From NCBI GenBank assembly GCA_036346405.1, contig CM070563.1, positions 27,093,600 to 27,157,599 of the forward strand: a DNA stretch of 64,000 bases, given 5' to 3'. The notes beneath the pieces are model-generated. The model worked only from the letters and a program-made list of their open reading frames with translations, did no database searches and had not been told where the DNA came from. The stretch is from Phyllostachys edulis (Eukaryota > Streptophyta > Magnoliopsida > Poales > Poaceae). Below, piece by piece: positions 24,256 through 34,115 of the stretch. Positions within the stretch are counted from its first letter, which is position 1. Each line of letters starts with the position of its first letter. A program made the translations under genes and the position numbers.

Positions 24256-25560
24256 CTATTTAGGGTGGTTTTTGTTTGTTGAGCCTCTAATAGCGCCAAC
24301 ATTGTTGTTGGACCAAATTAAGGCAACTAGAGGGCGTGAATAGTAACATCTATCATTTTCACCACCACTATATTCAACGTTTTCAATCTAACAGCTATGA
24401 AGATCAGAGGCATAAGATCACAATGGAAGTCTTGTGTTAAACTCGAAAAACCCCGAGCTCAAAGACATGCGGCCGGTCTGACCGTCTAACTTTTGATTTC
24501 GATATCCAATTCCCCTGATATTTCAAACATAGCTCATTAAGAAGGTCAGAAACATATTCCAATCGACGATCGGGACAATTGAAACAAAGGTTTCACGAAT
24601 TTCTTGGATGAGATAAAAAAAAAAGGCACGAAAACCGGGGAATACTAAAACTTGATCCAAAAGCTGACTCGTGAGTGGATGATGGTCGAGATAATCGACC
24701 TTAGATCAAATCTCGCAGGTCCTAGTAAGCTAAATCATAGCAAAAGATCCAACCAAAACCCTTGGAACACAAAAATTCCAAAAGCATCAACACTTCAAAT
24801 AGAGGAGTGTAGGTTTACAGCCACTCCACTATAAAAGGGAGGAGTGTAGGTTTACAGCCATTCCACAATGGAGGACAATAGCTTAACACTTGAGCACTCA
24901 CTCAATCTATCTCTCTCAAACCCCAGCCTCCTCTATCTCTCCACTTTCCTTAAATCACAGATCCTTCACTCCTCCCTTTTATAGTGGATGCTAGATTTAC
25001 AGTGAAAACCTTATCGAGCACACGTTAAGTCCACACACAAATAGGTCTACACTCATGCACGCTTCTCAAAGCAGATGACGAATCGAGTCTTCTGAATCTG
25101 TGTCTTAGTGATCTTTATCTTTTCTAGACCTAAACCACTTCTCCTTTACGACGTCTCGCACCGCGCTTTTATCTAGTTTACCAACCGGATTTTTTGGTGA
25201 ACATACCAAATTACACCTTCTCGATCATTCTCCAATGGTCAAGTCCAATCAACGTGAAGCAATCCCATGACCAGTTTGACAGCCAGCTAGCTAGTCTGAC
25301 CATCGGCCAACGGCTAGTCAGACTGCTCAAAAAATTTTCTCAAGTCTCGGACAACACCTTCTCTGAAAATTTCAAACTATATCTAGTTTTGAATCGCAAC
25401 TCCAATTTTCATAAAACCTGATGCAAATGCACCTTCTAACACTCCCACATAAATATTTTAAAGCGTTTTCCAAACTTCTACTTTCGGTCTGACCGTCACT
25501 TTTGGCTTCTGCCACTGCTGGCTCCGCTGATGAAAATACCAAAACTACAAGCAGAGAAAA
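24256..25560. repeat. LTR-like retroelement relic, unclassified
   Basis: The sequence has the style of grass Copia-type LTR/leader DNA: repeated GGTCTGACCGTC/TAGTCTGACC motifs, a TATA-like CTATAAAAGGG at 24829, and a local tandem duplication of GAGTGTAGGTTTACAGCC at about 24805 and 24841. No terminal pair, primer site or coding domain was found. Low-confidence grouping. Confidence 0.35.
24824..24990. repeat. Inverted repeat with mirrored TATA-like boxes
   Basis: CCACTATAAAAGGGAGGAGT (about 24825) is repeated in inverse at about 24969 as CACTCCTCCCTTTTATAGTGG. The arms are about 21 bp with weaker similarity beyond; the spacer is about 120 bp. Confidence 0.8.
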
Positions 25561-26420
25561 CTGTTATTCATGGTAGTATAACTCGACCTTTGCTTTGAAA
25601 ACCAAAGAATCTAGAGAATTAACAGTCCATGTTACACGCGGAATTGAACACCGTTCGCCCTGCAGCAAAAGTTGTCATGTCAAGACTCAACAGCCATGCA
25701 GACACTTGCTGGTGGCAAAGCTACAAAATTCCAGAAACAAATTAAAGCTACGTACTATTGCTGATGAGCACTTGAACACTGTTCTCTCTAGCTGACTCTC
25801 CGCGCTTGAATCCCGCAACAGAAAGACAAGGATATCGTCGCGGTACCAAAACCAGATCCTCACGCCTCATGCATGGGTACGTACGTACGACCGATCCACG
25901 TCATGCAGGCGTGCAGCAAAGTTTCGTACCGCCCGGCAGCTATGGAGCGGTTATAGGAGATCGTCCAGTGAATTCTAGCAGCTTGCCGTGCAAGTACACA
26001 CACCACACGCCTTTTTGTTCGACACCAAGGTACACACGCACGTAGGAGCCGTGCAGCTCGGGCCGGCGCGCCTGCTGGCTCGTTCCATACGGGACGGGAC
26101 ACGCGGCTCCGGCGCGTCCGTCCGTCCCCTGGCCGTTCACCGGCGGAGAATCGAGGACGCCACGCTGGGACTGGGCGGCCCGCGCGGTGGCCTAGTGCCT
26201 CGACGTAGGAGCCTGCCGCCTGTCCCCCGGCCCACCTGACCTATATACGGCAGCGCAACCACGTAGGGGTCCCAGCCGCGCGCGCAGCCCGCGTCACGTC
26301 GTGGTGGGCCCTGGGCGTCCATGTGACGGCCCGCGTGGGGCTCACGTGCCCGCGCGCGCGTCGGCCGTCCTCTGAGCGACGCGCTAGACACATCGGCCTC
26401 CGTGCGTGCGGTGTGTGGAG
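25561..26420. other. Spacer, CpG-rich towards the right; no gene
   Basis: 25830-26400 is rich in CG dinucleotides and CACGTG/GTACGTAC motifs and resembles a grass promoter/CpG-rich zone. No reading frame on either strand looks like a known protein and no gene follows, so promoter function is not supported. Confidence 0.35.
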
Positions 26421-26439
26421 TTTTTTTTTCACGATTTTT

Positions 26440-26785
26440 TAGCAAACCAGCGAAAATAGTTCTCTACGAATGAAATATCAAAAATGTATCCTGCAATGTA
26501 AAAACGGCGCCGACGCAGGGGGCATGTCGCGCTCTAGGTACAAGATATGACACGTGACGACCTTTCAGACCACGACAGACGGTTTGACGCTCACCCAAAC
26601 GACTGCAGGCAGCTTGTAGCTAACCTAATCCACGGTAGGTGTCGTGCGCAGGTGACTTGCGGCGGACTGTGTTAGCGGCAGGTGACTTGCCGCGGTCTAG
26701 GTGCATTGCAGGCCTCCTGACGCGGTGTTTTCGCACCACAGTAGTGCCATTTTTGATATTTTTTGTGGCGCGAATCGCGAGGATC
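26440..26785. mobile_element. Probable short MULE-like MITE
   Basis: GAAATATCAAAAATG at about 26470 pairs with CATTTTTGATATTTTTTG at about 26750, with a GC-rich interior (GGTGACTTGCSGCGG repeated at 26650 and 26688). No clear 9-bp target duplication, so the ends are estimates. Confidence 0.45.
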
Positions 26786-26995
26786 TAGCTAGATAGGGCC
26801 TGAGGCCGTTTATGCGTGACCTATACGAGTGGAGTCCTGTGGGGCCACGAGCACGTACGTGGGTGGGATCGATCTCGACCGTTTAGTTTTGGTACCGATG
26901 GATCAAGTGTGTGTGACCAACTAGCTACATCTTAACACGGTGTCGATCGAGGGGACTAGTACATTGGGCCTTTAGCTAGATATATAGGATGTACT

Positions 26996-27336
26996 TGTTA
27001 CAATCCCGATTGATAAACACCAAAGCACATCCGGGACAAGAACTCGACAATCCAATACCAACACAATAAACCAGTATTTGGGGATACAAATTGGGAAATT
27101 AGTATCAAGACTAAGAAGAAGAGCAATTAGACTAGGACTATAAGAAGAATGGAGATTGGGAAGAAGAGCTGAAGTCTAGGGAAGAAACAGAATGGGAGGA
27201 GGAAGAAGAAGCCTATGGCTGGTTCATTTGTTCGATCCCCTTCTAGTTGCTGTCGCTTGCCCTTTTTGTAGTACCGACTCGACTCTTGCCTCTTTGGCCC
27301 ACGGCCCACAATAGAAGCCCAAGCCAGCCCATAACA
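26996..27336 (-). repeat. 3' LTR of the gene-capturing retrotransposon
   Basis: Plus-strand ends TGTTACAATCC and GCCCATAACA. It is nearly identical to 30424-30764, differing by scattered substitutions. Confidence 0.93.
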
Positions 27337-27349
27337 TTCCTCCCTCCTT
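27337..27349 (-). other. Polypurine tract
   Basis: On the minus strand, a purine run AAGGAGGGAGGAA lies directly before the LTR start TGTTATGGGC. Confidence 0.75.
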
Positions 27350-27439
27350 GAATTTTGGCTTGTCCCCAAGTCGATGCCATGAAGCCAGAAGAAACACCAA
27401 ACCACCACGGTTCCATGTCATCTGAAATTCCCATGCATC

Positions 27440-27810
27440 CAAACAACCAGTTTGAGCCTTCAACTTGTAAGCATATAGGCGACCACACTTGCTCAAGGTG
27501 GAAGTCAGTAAACCTCCACGCTTCTGCTGCACAATTGACTTGATAGAAGTATTGTACACGATAGTATCAAGCTCAACTTCATCATGGAAACAACCTTGTA
27601 TGATGTTTTCTGCCTCCTGAAATTCCCCATGCTTAGCCAGGTGAGTGACAAGCATGCTAATTGTCACGGCATTTCTATTAGAGCCTTGGTCAGCCCTTTC
27701 CATGAAAAGATTATATGAATCCTCAGTTTTGCCGCATTTATCTAATGCATCAACCATGACATTGTAGACATAATGTATAGCAATAGTTAGCTCCACGACT
27801 GAATGGGCAG
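27440..27810 (-). pseudogene. PPR fragment joined to a DXS fragment, inside the retroelement
   Basis: The first residues VVELTIAIHYVYN match the conserved N-terminal region of plastid 1-deoxy-D-xylulose-5-phosphate synthase (DXS). They are followed without a break by pentatricopeptide-repeat sequence: MVDALDKCGKTEDSYNLF, NAVTISMLVTHLAKHGEF, ELDTIVYNTSIKSIVQ. The latter resembles EMB976 (At5g27270-like). The frame then runs into non-homologous sequence and the LTR. This is a chimera of two unrelated plastid-targeted proteins, not a plausible working gene. Confidence 0.72.
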
Positions 27811-27857
27811 TGCTACACGGTTGGCATTTTTCTGGACCTTCTGAAAGATATCACTAA

Positions 27858-28733
27858 TCAAACTCCATTAGCTAGCTGCTTTAGCTCCTTACTAGATAGA
27901 TTTTTCAAATGAATGGGTGCATCAATTGTGTCCAGGATTGGAGTGGGATCCTTCTCCCAGAAAAAATCATCAACCTCTGGTAATGCAGACACTCCTTGAA
28001 TCAAGTCCCCAAGCATGTCCAATAAGGATTTAAACATCCTGATAACTGCTGGACTGTCAGTCCGCTCGAGTGCCTTTGACGAGCTCGCCTCTTTTTGGAG
28101 CGCACTAGTATTATTTTTAGCATACATCCCTATAAGAGAAACCATGGTTGGATTGTTTATGGCCATTCCATTACTCTGCAAATCTTCAAATAACCTATCC
28201 GCACCCTCAACCATCCCGTTCTTGCAACAAACTTCCAATACATTCATATAGAGGCCCTCCCCAAGCTGGGAATCTTCTTTCCTCATCTTCAAAATCAGCT
28301 CCCTGGCCTTCTCTAGATGGCCATGCCTCATATATAACCTGAGCAGGTCATTAAAGCAAAACACTTCAGGTAGGCCATATTTGGAGGGGGCTCTAAAAGC
28401 ATCTTCTGCAGAAGCTATGTCTTCCTTTACAACATGTGAATTGTAGATTTCCAATTCATAAAGAGCATCAAGTGCAGCCTTGTTAAGAGCAGGGTTCCCA
28501 TTCAACCCAAGTGACTGCAACCTCTCCCCTTTTATGATTTCTATCTTAACCTTTTCTCCACTCTGTAATTTGTTTCTCCAGGGGCCGAGCGCTATTATTT
28601 TCGCAGTATCATGCTCAACTCGCCATACTCTCACATCCCCTGTCACAAATAGACCATAGTTAAGTTCAACAAGTACACAAACCATGTCACAGAAGAGCAC
28701 ATGAATTTCTGTCCTTGCAAGCCGTCCGTTCAA
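27858..28733 (-). pseudogene. EMB976-like PPR gene fragment ending in a DXS fragment, inside the retroelement
   Basis: An open frame of 291 residues. The middle reads as PPR repeats: YGLPEVFCFNDLLRLYMRHG, LEKARELILKMRKEDSQLGE, MNVLEVCCKNGMVEGADRLF, VSLIGMYAKNNTSALQ. These match the C-terminal half of EMB976-type PPR proteins in order. The last about 30 residues (PTPILDTIDAPIHLKNLSSK, then ELKQLANGV) match the DXS N-terminus. DXS similarity resumes after the stop at 27810-27770, so the two DXS pieces are one exon-like segment broken by decay. The first about 60 residues are unidentified. The fragments share the retroelement's sense strand. Confidence 0.78.
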
Positions 28734-28768
28734 CCAGATCTCCTGATCAATATTGTAGCCCCATCAAG

Positions 28769-29629
28769 CTAACAAAACATCACAATAAGACCCTCAAATC
28801 CATGGCCAATACCACTTGAACCAATCTGCTGAAGCAGCGACAGCATGCTACTTGTGGACACTGCCTTGATCACCCAATCATTACTAATCACAAACCATTC
28901 TTTACCCTTCAGGAACATTTCCATCTCCGCCACCTGCTCGTACACATGTACAAGTCTAACCATGACTTCCCAACACCTGCAGTTTGCCCCTTGTTGCTTG
29001 CTCACCTTGCATGCAAAGTCAAGAACTCCTCCAATAGCCTTCAACATGTACTGTATTTTCGGCTCTATTTCTACAACAACATCAGCACTCTCTTTAGCAT
29101 GGCCATGGCCATTTGTATGGACCTCCTCTTCTCTAGGCACCTCACTGTTAGCTACCTTTGCATCCCCCTCTGATCCTTGACCTTCAATCTTCAAGGCTTT
29201 CTTAGTCTCAACAATTTCCACACCATCAGCAACACTTTGTTCCACTTTCCTCTCCTTGGGACAAACCTCAGTCTGCGTAGGAGCTCCACCAGAATCAGCA
29301 TTTGTGTTTGGGTGATCGCATCCATTGGCCATAGATTCATTTGCTGCTTCTCATTTGGCGTTGCACGCCCTACTAGATATGTCGATCAAGACTTTCTCTC
29401 CGTTGTCCTTGTCACCATAAACCTCACACTCCACATCAACTGTACAAGAATCAACACTCCTATCAAACTGATCATGTCCATGAACCATTGAAACATCTGC
29501 ATTGCCCTGCTCCCCACTAGTGGCCTCCTGCTCCACCAATTTCGCAGTGCCTTCCCCTTTGCCCTCTTTTCCCTGAACATCGAACACTTCTGCAGCTTCA
29601 CAAGGACCAACATTTCCATTGGTCAACAA
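28769..29629 (-). pseudogene. Acidic low-complexity frame in the retroelement, unidentified
   Basis: One reading frame of about 287 codons, broken by a TGA at about 29351-29353. The first half is rich in Glu, Gly, Asp and Val, and probably disordered. The second half (IGGVLDFACKVSKQQGANCR, MVRLVHVYEQVAEMEMFLKG) is helical in character but matches nothing I know. It may be the middle of the same transduced or element-encoded protein as the RRM frame upstream. Confidence 0.45.
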
Positions 29630-29816
29630 GCAATCTATGGCATCGGCTCTTCAGCCAGCCCACCTCCCGCTCCACCAATTTCACAAAGAATGGCGATAGT
29701 TTGTTCACCATTCTCAGTAATCAACACGAATGCCGATTTTGTAGCACCCGCACCACTCTCACAAAGGCTCATTGGCCGTTGAAACATCCATCCCATCCCG
29801 ATCTCCACTAATGACC

Positions 29817-30422
29817 TCATGCTCCGCCACATCGCCAGATGGCTTGTTTAATGGAATTGTCCCCCACAGGGACCTTTGAATCTGCAATACTAGTGTCGAC
29901 ATGATCATGCCCATTGTCCGATGGTGATGAATGGGCATCCGCGACGATGACCTCAGGGGCAATCGCGGGGGCCTCCGTGTCGCGTTGAGCCGTTATAGAG
30001 GACGCAGAGTCTGGCATCGGCTGCACGAGCAAGATATCAAGGAAGCAACAGCCCTCGTAGATGCACCGATCATGGAAGGCATCTCGAGCTTGCTTCGCTT
30101 CTTGCCATGATCGAAGTAGTACCATGGCCTCCACGTGGTTGACTCTCTCAAACACAGACATCTTCTCCACACCATACACCTCGAGGATCTGATGTAGCAC
30201 CTCCTTCGTCACCGGATAGAGCACATGGCTCATGGTGATGCGTAGCACGCCGCCTGTGGTTGCACCCTGGTGGTCTGGCGTTTCGTCGAACAGGTGGCGG
30301 GTGACTCCTCCACCAACACCGCCACTGCTCAAATCAAGTCGCCAGTCCAAGCTACCACCATCAATCCCTTCCCACACCATCTCAGCAATAGAACTCCCAC
30401 GAATCAACGGCTCTGATACCAT
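29817..30422 (-). CDS. RRM-containing frame resembling polypyrimidine-tract-binding protein, inside the retroelement
   Basis: 201 residues, beginning right behind the primer binding site. Residues about 60-135 form one RRM with the PTB-homologue pattern: LRITMSHVLYPVTKEVLHQI, YGVEKMSVFERVNHVEAMV, AKQARDAFHDRCIYEGCCFLDI, matching the IYDGCCQLDI-type ending of plant PTB-like RRM2. N-terminal to it is a Gly-rich segment; C-terminal is a low-complexity acidic tail leading into the next frame. Either a captured host fragment or an RRM module adopted as the element's own gag-like RNA-binding protein. Open as written; function unproven. Confidence 0.62.
   Translation of the reverse strand: MVSEPLIRGSSIAEMVWEGIDGGSLDWRLDLSSGGVGGGVTRHLFDETPDHQGATTGGVLRITMSHVLYPVTKEVLHQILEVYGVEKMSVFERVNHVEAMVLLRSWQEAKQARDAFHDRCIYEGCCFLDILLVQPMPDSASSITAQRDTEAPAIAPEVIVADAHSSPSDNGHDHVDTSIADSKVPVGDNSIKQAIWRCGGA
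30409..30421 (-). other. Primer binding site, initiator Met tRNA
   Basis: GGCTCTGATACCA on the plus strand is the complement of the standard TGGTATCAGAGCC primer site, two bases from the LTR edge at 30424. Confidence 0.9.
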
Positions 30423-30423
30423 T

Positions 30424-30764
30424 TATTACAATCCTGATTGATAAACACCAAAGCACATCCGGGACAAGAACTCGACAATCCAATACCAACACAATAAACC
30501 AGTATTTGTGGATACAAACTAGGAAATTAGTATCAAGACTAAGAAGAAGATCAATTAGACTGGGACTATAAGAAGAATGGAGGCTGGGAAGAAGAGCTGA
30601 AGTCTTGGGAAGGAACAGAATGGGAGGAGGAAGAAGAAGCCTCTGGCTGGTTCATTTGTCCGATCCCCTTCTAGTTGCTGTCGCTTGCCCTCTTTGTAGT
30701 ACCGACTCGCCTCTCGCCTCTTTGGCCCACAGCACACAACAGAAGCCCAAGTTGGCCCATGACA
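30424..30764 (-). repeat. 5' LTR of the gene-capturing retrotransposon
   Basis: Nearly identical to 26996-27336. Its terminal bases have changed (TATTACAATCC for TGTTACAATCC; CATGACA for CATAACA), which fits an old, immobile copy. Confidence 0.92.
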
Positions 30765-30898
30765 ATACTGCTGCATGGGTACACCCCGCTCTGCAAGCGT
30801 ATGTGCGGGCGTGCATGCAGCTACGTACGAGCGAGGCCACGACGATGTCCATTCACCGTGTTTTTTGTCGAATCGTCGGTTTGTCAATTCACATCTTT

Positions 30899-31422
30899 GG
30901 ATTTTTTTTAATTTGGTCCCATGTTGTCACCTTAATTCCAAAATTAGCCCCCTTGGCATCAAATTTGCGAATCTAGCCCTCTGCCGAGCATGGAATTACC
31001 AGACGCTAACACGTGGCACATCCCCCGCTCGGAGGGCGCGGAAAGCCGATGGCCGGTGCAGAAGGCTACGCGGGCACGGCACCAACCAGGCGGGCGCGGA
31101 ACCAACCTTCCGCTCTCCCGTAGAGCGGAATGCTTGCATGCTATTCTCCCACCATAAATGCTCCCATTAATAGCTAATTCAATGGCTAATGCTGCATTCC
31201 GTAATGTCTGATTGCCACGCTCTGTGGCGCGGAAGGTGGCGGGCTCGCCACCTTCGCGTTACCGCTTGGTTTTGTCATTTGTGTCGTTTGGTTCTGCGCC
31301 AACGGTAGGCCATCGGCTTTCCGCGCCCTCCGAGCGCGGGATATGCCATGTGTTAGCGTCTGACAATTCCACACTTGGCAGAGGGTCATATTCACAAATT
31401 TAATTTCAATTTTAACAAATTC
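30899..31422. mobile_element. Short MULE with long terminal inverted repeats, 9-bp target duplication
   Basis: Perfect 9-bp flanking repeats CACATCTTT (30890-30898 and 31423-31431). Inverted arms of about 170 bp begin GGATTTTTTTTAATTT / GAATTTGTTAAAATTG and contain GCTCGGAGGGCGCGGAAAGC on both sides. The interior is GC-rich with a GCGGAAGGTGGC/GCCACCTTCGCG palindrome near 31229-31256. No protein seen. Confidence 0.92.
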
Positions 31423-31624
31423 CACATCTTTGAATGCATGGAAGAACGTACGGCGGACATGAATGTGATCAATGCATTAGTTGAAACTGTCAAGCCAGGT
31501 ATCTATGAATACACCGTTTCTTTGACTTAATGTATGTTCGTTGTATTTGCAGTATATGGCAGTTAAGCCAGATCTCATGTATGTATTCATCGTTCTGTGT
31601 ATGTCACACGTAAACAAATACGTA

Positions 31625-31880
31625 CTCCCTCCGTTTTTAAATACATGACGTTTGATCAAAAGTGCAGTCAAACTTATCTAACTTTGACTAATAATATATG
31701 AAAAACTATTTAGATTGATCATGAGTGAATAGCATCATTAGATTTGTCATGATAAATATTTTCATAATATAATAATTTTGTAACTTTTTACTAACAAAAT
31801 TATATGAAAAATAATGGTTAAAGTTATATAAATTTAACTGCACGTTTGGTCAAACGTTATGTATTTAAAAACGGAGGAAG
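31625..31880. mobile_element. Stowaway MITE, 256 bp
   Basis: Starts CTCCCTCCGTTTTTAAATAC and ends with the inverse, GTATTTAAAAACGGAGGAAG, flanked by TA on both sides (31623-31624, 31881-31882). Tc1/mariner type. Inner inverted motifs GACGTTTGATCAAA and TTTGGTCAAACGT extend the arms. Confidence 0.95.
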
Positions 31881-31882
31881 TA

Positions 31883-32566
31883 CCTTAAACCTAATATCTA
31901 ACCGATGTGTCAGCTACCGGATCTATTAATTGTTAAAGTATGCATAGTTTTTTCACCTTTCCTCGAACAGCTTAATATTTAAGATGTATTACTTAGTACA
32001 CAAAATTCAACACGGTATCAGAGGTAGCTATTAGTGCTTCAGCATGTAAAATTCATAATGCTAGAACAGTATTTGATTCACTCACTAGACTTACTCCAAT
32101 ATCAGCAATAGTGTTCGCACAGTCTATGGCAGTCGATCCGGCTCCTTTCCATCCCTTCTACTGATTCCTGTCACTGGATTGCATTGCCGCCATGTAGGTC
32201 AATGTCACCGCCAAACCCTCATTGTCACCTCCCGTCATTAACACCTCGATCCGGCGGTGTGCGCCTCGAGTAGCAACGACGGACCTCGATCCGGCGGTGC
32301 TGGTCCTCGATCCGATGGTGAGCTTCTTCGGCGTGGCGATAACGGCCTCCGTCGTAGGCGTCGAGGTGTCCATGGCGCGGCGACGACAGCCTCGATCCAC
32401 CCTGCGTGCGGCGGCAAGATGGCGAGCCAGGTATCAGTCATCATCTCTCTCCGCCATTCTCGATTGATGGCATGGCAGTGATCAGCTTGAGGTGATGGCG
32501 ACGAGCCGAAGAGGACGACAGGTGGGCTGGCACAAATTGTTTATTGCCTTGGCATAGGTGCACCAA
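31883..32566. other. Spacer with a possible LTR/primer-site relic
   Basis: CAACACGGTATCAGAG at 32009-32024 resembles an LTR end (CAACA) followed by an initiator-Met primer site with one mismatch. A TGTTAAAG about 80 bases upstream could be the LTR start, a TRIM-like size, but no second LTR was seen. 32190-32400 has short GATCCGGCGGTG repeats and open frames of compositional origin. Confidence 0.3.
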
Positions 32567-32574
32567 CGTGCACT

Positions 32575-33537
32575 CAGGGGTGTTAATGGGTTAGGTTTGG
32601 ATAGGTTGAAATGGGTTATTGTGGTTAACGGATTGGATTGGTTTGGATTTACAGAAGAAACGGATTGGGTTGGGTTGGTGTGGGTTTAGAATTTTTGGGT
32701 TAAAATGGGTTCAACCCGTGGGTTTCTTGTGGGTTGGTCATACCCCAATCATTAGTACCCAATAGCAAGCCTTCTAGAACCTTCGCCGCCGGCTAGGCAA
32801 TCATGCATCCTTTCCGTCCGGACACTCGGGCCCCGCGGCCACCTTCTGCCCCTGCAGCGCGGTGGGCGACGCCGGTGGCGAGTCAAGGTAGCGCCGGAGC
32901 AGGCACGCGACGGCAGCGACAAGGTCATCCTCCGTGGCCCTCCCGAGCGCCCGTAGCTCCGTGTGCACGAACGCGACGTGTCGGTCGAGCGCCACCGCCG
33001 TGGTGATTCCCCGGCGCCAGCGCGGTGGATCTTGTTGCCGACCGCCTCGACGCAGAGCCCGCAAATCCACCGGCCCATGTACTCCCCCTTCATCGTCGCA
33101 ATGTACTACGGTGTGCACTCCTCCATGAAACCGCAGCACTCGCACTTGGCGGCCTCCACCTCCATGGCTAGCACTTGCCTGCTAGCTCTTACCGCTCCTT
33201 CTCCCAGACGACGTAAGACGACGGGACGAAAGGCGAAGCCGCCGCGCGGTGGCTCCTTTGCTCGCTCGATTTGCCTACGACGATGACGGTGTTGGAGGCG
33301 GATGCGGCCGGTGTCATCGCAGGGAGATGGATGGATGGATTGGAAATGGGTTGAAAATGGGTTAGAAATGGGTTGAATCCATATTGAGAAAATTGGGTTG
33401 GGTTGGAGTTGCATATGGGTTGTGTTGGGTTAGGTTTTAGAGGTGGAGTAGTGGGTTGGTCTGAGTTGGGTTGATGTGCTGTATTGAAGTGGGTTGGGGG
33501 TGGGTTTGGGTTGGGTTTCAACCCATTAACATGCCTA
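32575..33537. mobile_element. hAT-type element carrying a captured gene (Pack-hAT)
   Basis: Ends CAGGGGTGTTAATGGGTT and (right, read inward) TAGGCATGTTAATGGGTT. Flanking 8-bp repeats CGTGCACT (32567-32574) and CATGCACT (33538-33545) match at 7 of 8. Both subterminal zones are dense in ATGGGTT/GGGTTGG motifs. The central 360 bp is unlike the rest: GC-rich and coding for a DUF1677-like protein, evidently acquired from a host gene. Confidence 0.85.
32801..33164 (-). pseudogene. Captured DUF1677-type gene with one stop and one frameshift
   Basis: Starts at the ATG 33164-33162 (MEVEAAKCECCGFMEECTP), then a TAG, then YIATMKGEYMGRWICGLCVEAV in the same frame. After AVGNKIHRAGAG the frame shifts, and ALDRHVAFVHTELRALGRAT then DDLVAAVACLLRRYLDSP continue to the stop at 32801. 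The paired Cys motifs (CECC...CTP and CGLCVEAV) with the ALxRHxxF ending are the plant DUF1677 (PF07911) pattern. That family comprises small plant proteins of unknown function. About 121 codons, nearly full length and intronless. Broken, so a relic. Confidence 0.78.
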
Positions 33538-33562
33538 CATGCACTAGCTCCAGAAATATTGC

Positions 33563-34106
33563 GATTTTTTTTCATTTGGCCCGTGGTGCTACGTTAATCG
33601 CAGAAATAACTCTCTTGGCACTAAAATTGCAAAAGTAGCCCCCTCGAGCCGAAGCACGGAGACCGACATGTGGCGATTCTGGGGGGGGGGGCGGGGTGGG
33701 GCAGAAGAAGATGGCCAGTGTGGCAAGTCAATCGGGTGCAGGAGGAAAAGGCGTGGCGCGGAAGGTGGGTCGGCCGCTCATGGGCGCCGAGCGGATGGAC
33801 CTTCGGCCTACTGGAGCCTTGTAGTGAGATGCGTTTTCGTCCATTCTGCTCTCCAGCGCCGCGGATGTCCCTTGGCCTCCATTCCGCGCTCCAGCACCGC
33901 GGAAGGCGGCTCAGCCCACCACTTTCCGCGCCGCGTCCTTTCCTTCCATGCCCCATCTTCTATCTGCGTCCCCCGACCGCGGAATGTGCCATGTGTCGAC
34001 CTCCCGTACTTCCGTGCTCGGAAGGGGGCTATTTTTGCAATTTCGCTACCAAGAGAGTTATTTCTGCAATTAACGTGGCACCACGAGGCGAAATGAAAAA
34101 AAATTC
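33563..34106. mobile_element. Short MULE with inverted arms of about 110 bp
   Basis: The left arm GATTTTTTTTCATTTGGCCC and the inverted right arm GAATTTTTTTTCATTTCGCC continue through CGTTAATYGCAGAAATAACT and GCAAAARTAGCCCCCT. Flanking 9-mers AAATATTGC (33554-33562) and AAAAATTGT (34107-34115) match at 7 of 9. The interior is GC-rich with GCGCGGAA motifs shared with the elements at 30899 and 35277. Confidence 0.83.
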
Positions 34107-34115
34107 AAAAATTGT

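Larger units (their letters stand above)
26996..30764 (-). mobile_element. Small LTR retrotransposon carrying several host-gene fragments
   Basis: Two direct LTRs of 341 bp (26996-27336 and 30424-30764) are nearly identical. Left and right flanks carry GTACT (26991-26995) and ATACT (30765-30769), a 4-of-5 target duplication. The primer binding site for initiator Met tRNA lies inside the right LTR and the polypurine tract inside the left LTR, so the element reads on the minus strand. The 3087-bp interior has no recognisable gag, protease, RT or integrase. It holds frames resembling a PTB-type RRM, an acidic linker, an EMB976-like PPR protein and a DXS fragment. The design is like maize Bs1: a non-autonomous retroelement that has transduced host transcripts. 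Confidence 0.88.

Noticed and set aside
25830..26400. CpG-rich promoter of an unseen gene
   Set aside because: No gene model follows on either strand; the LTR retroelement at 26996 has its own ends.
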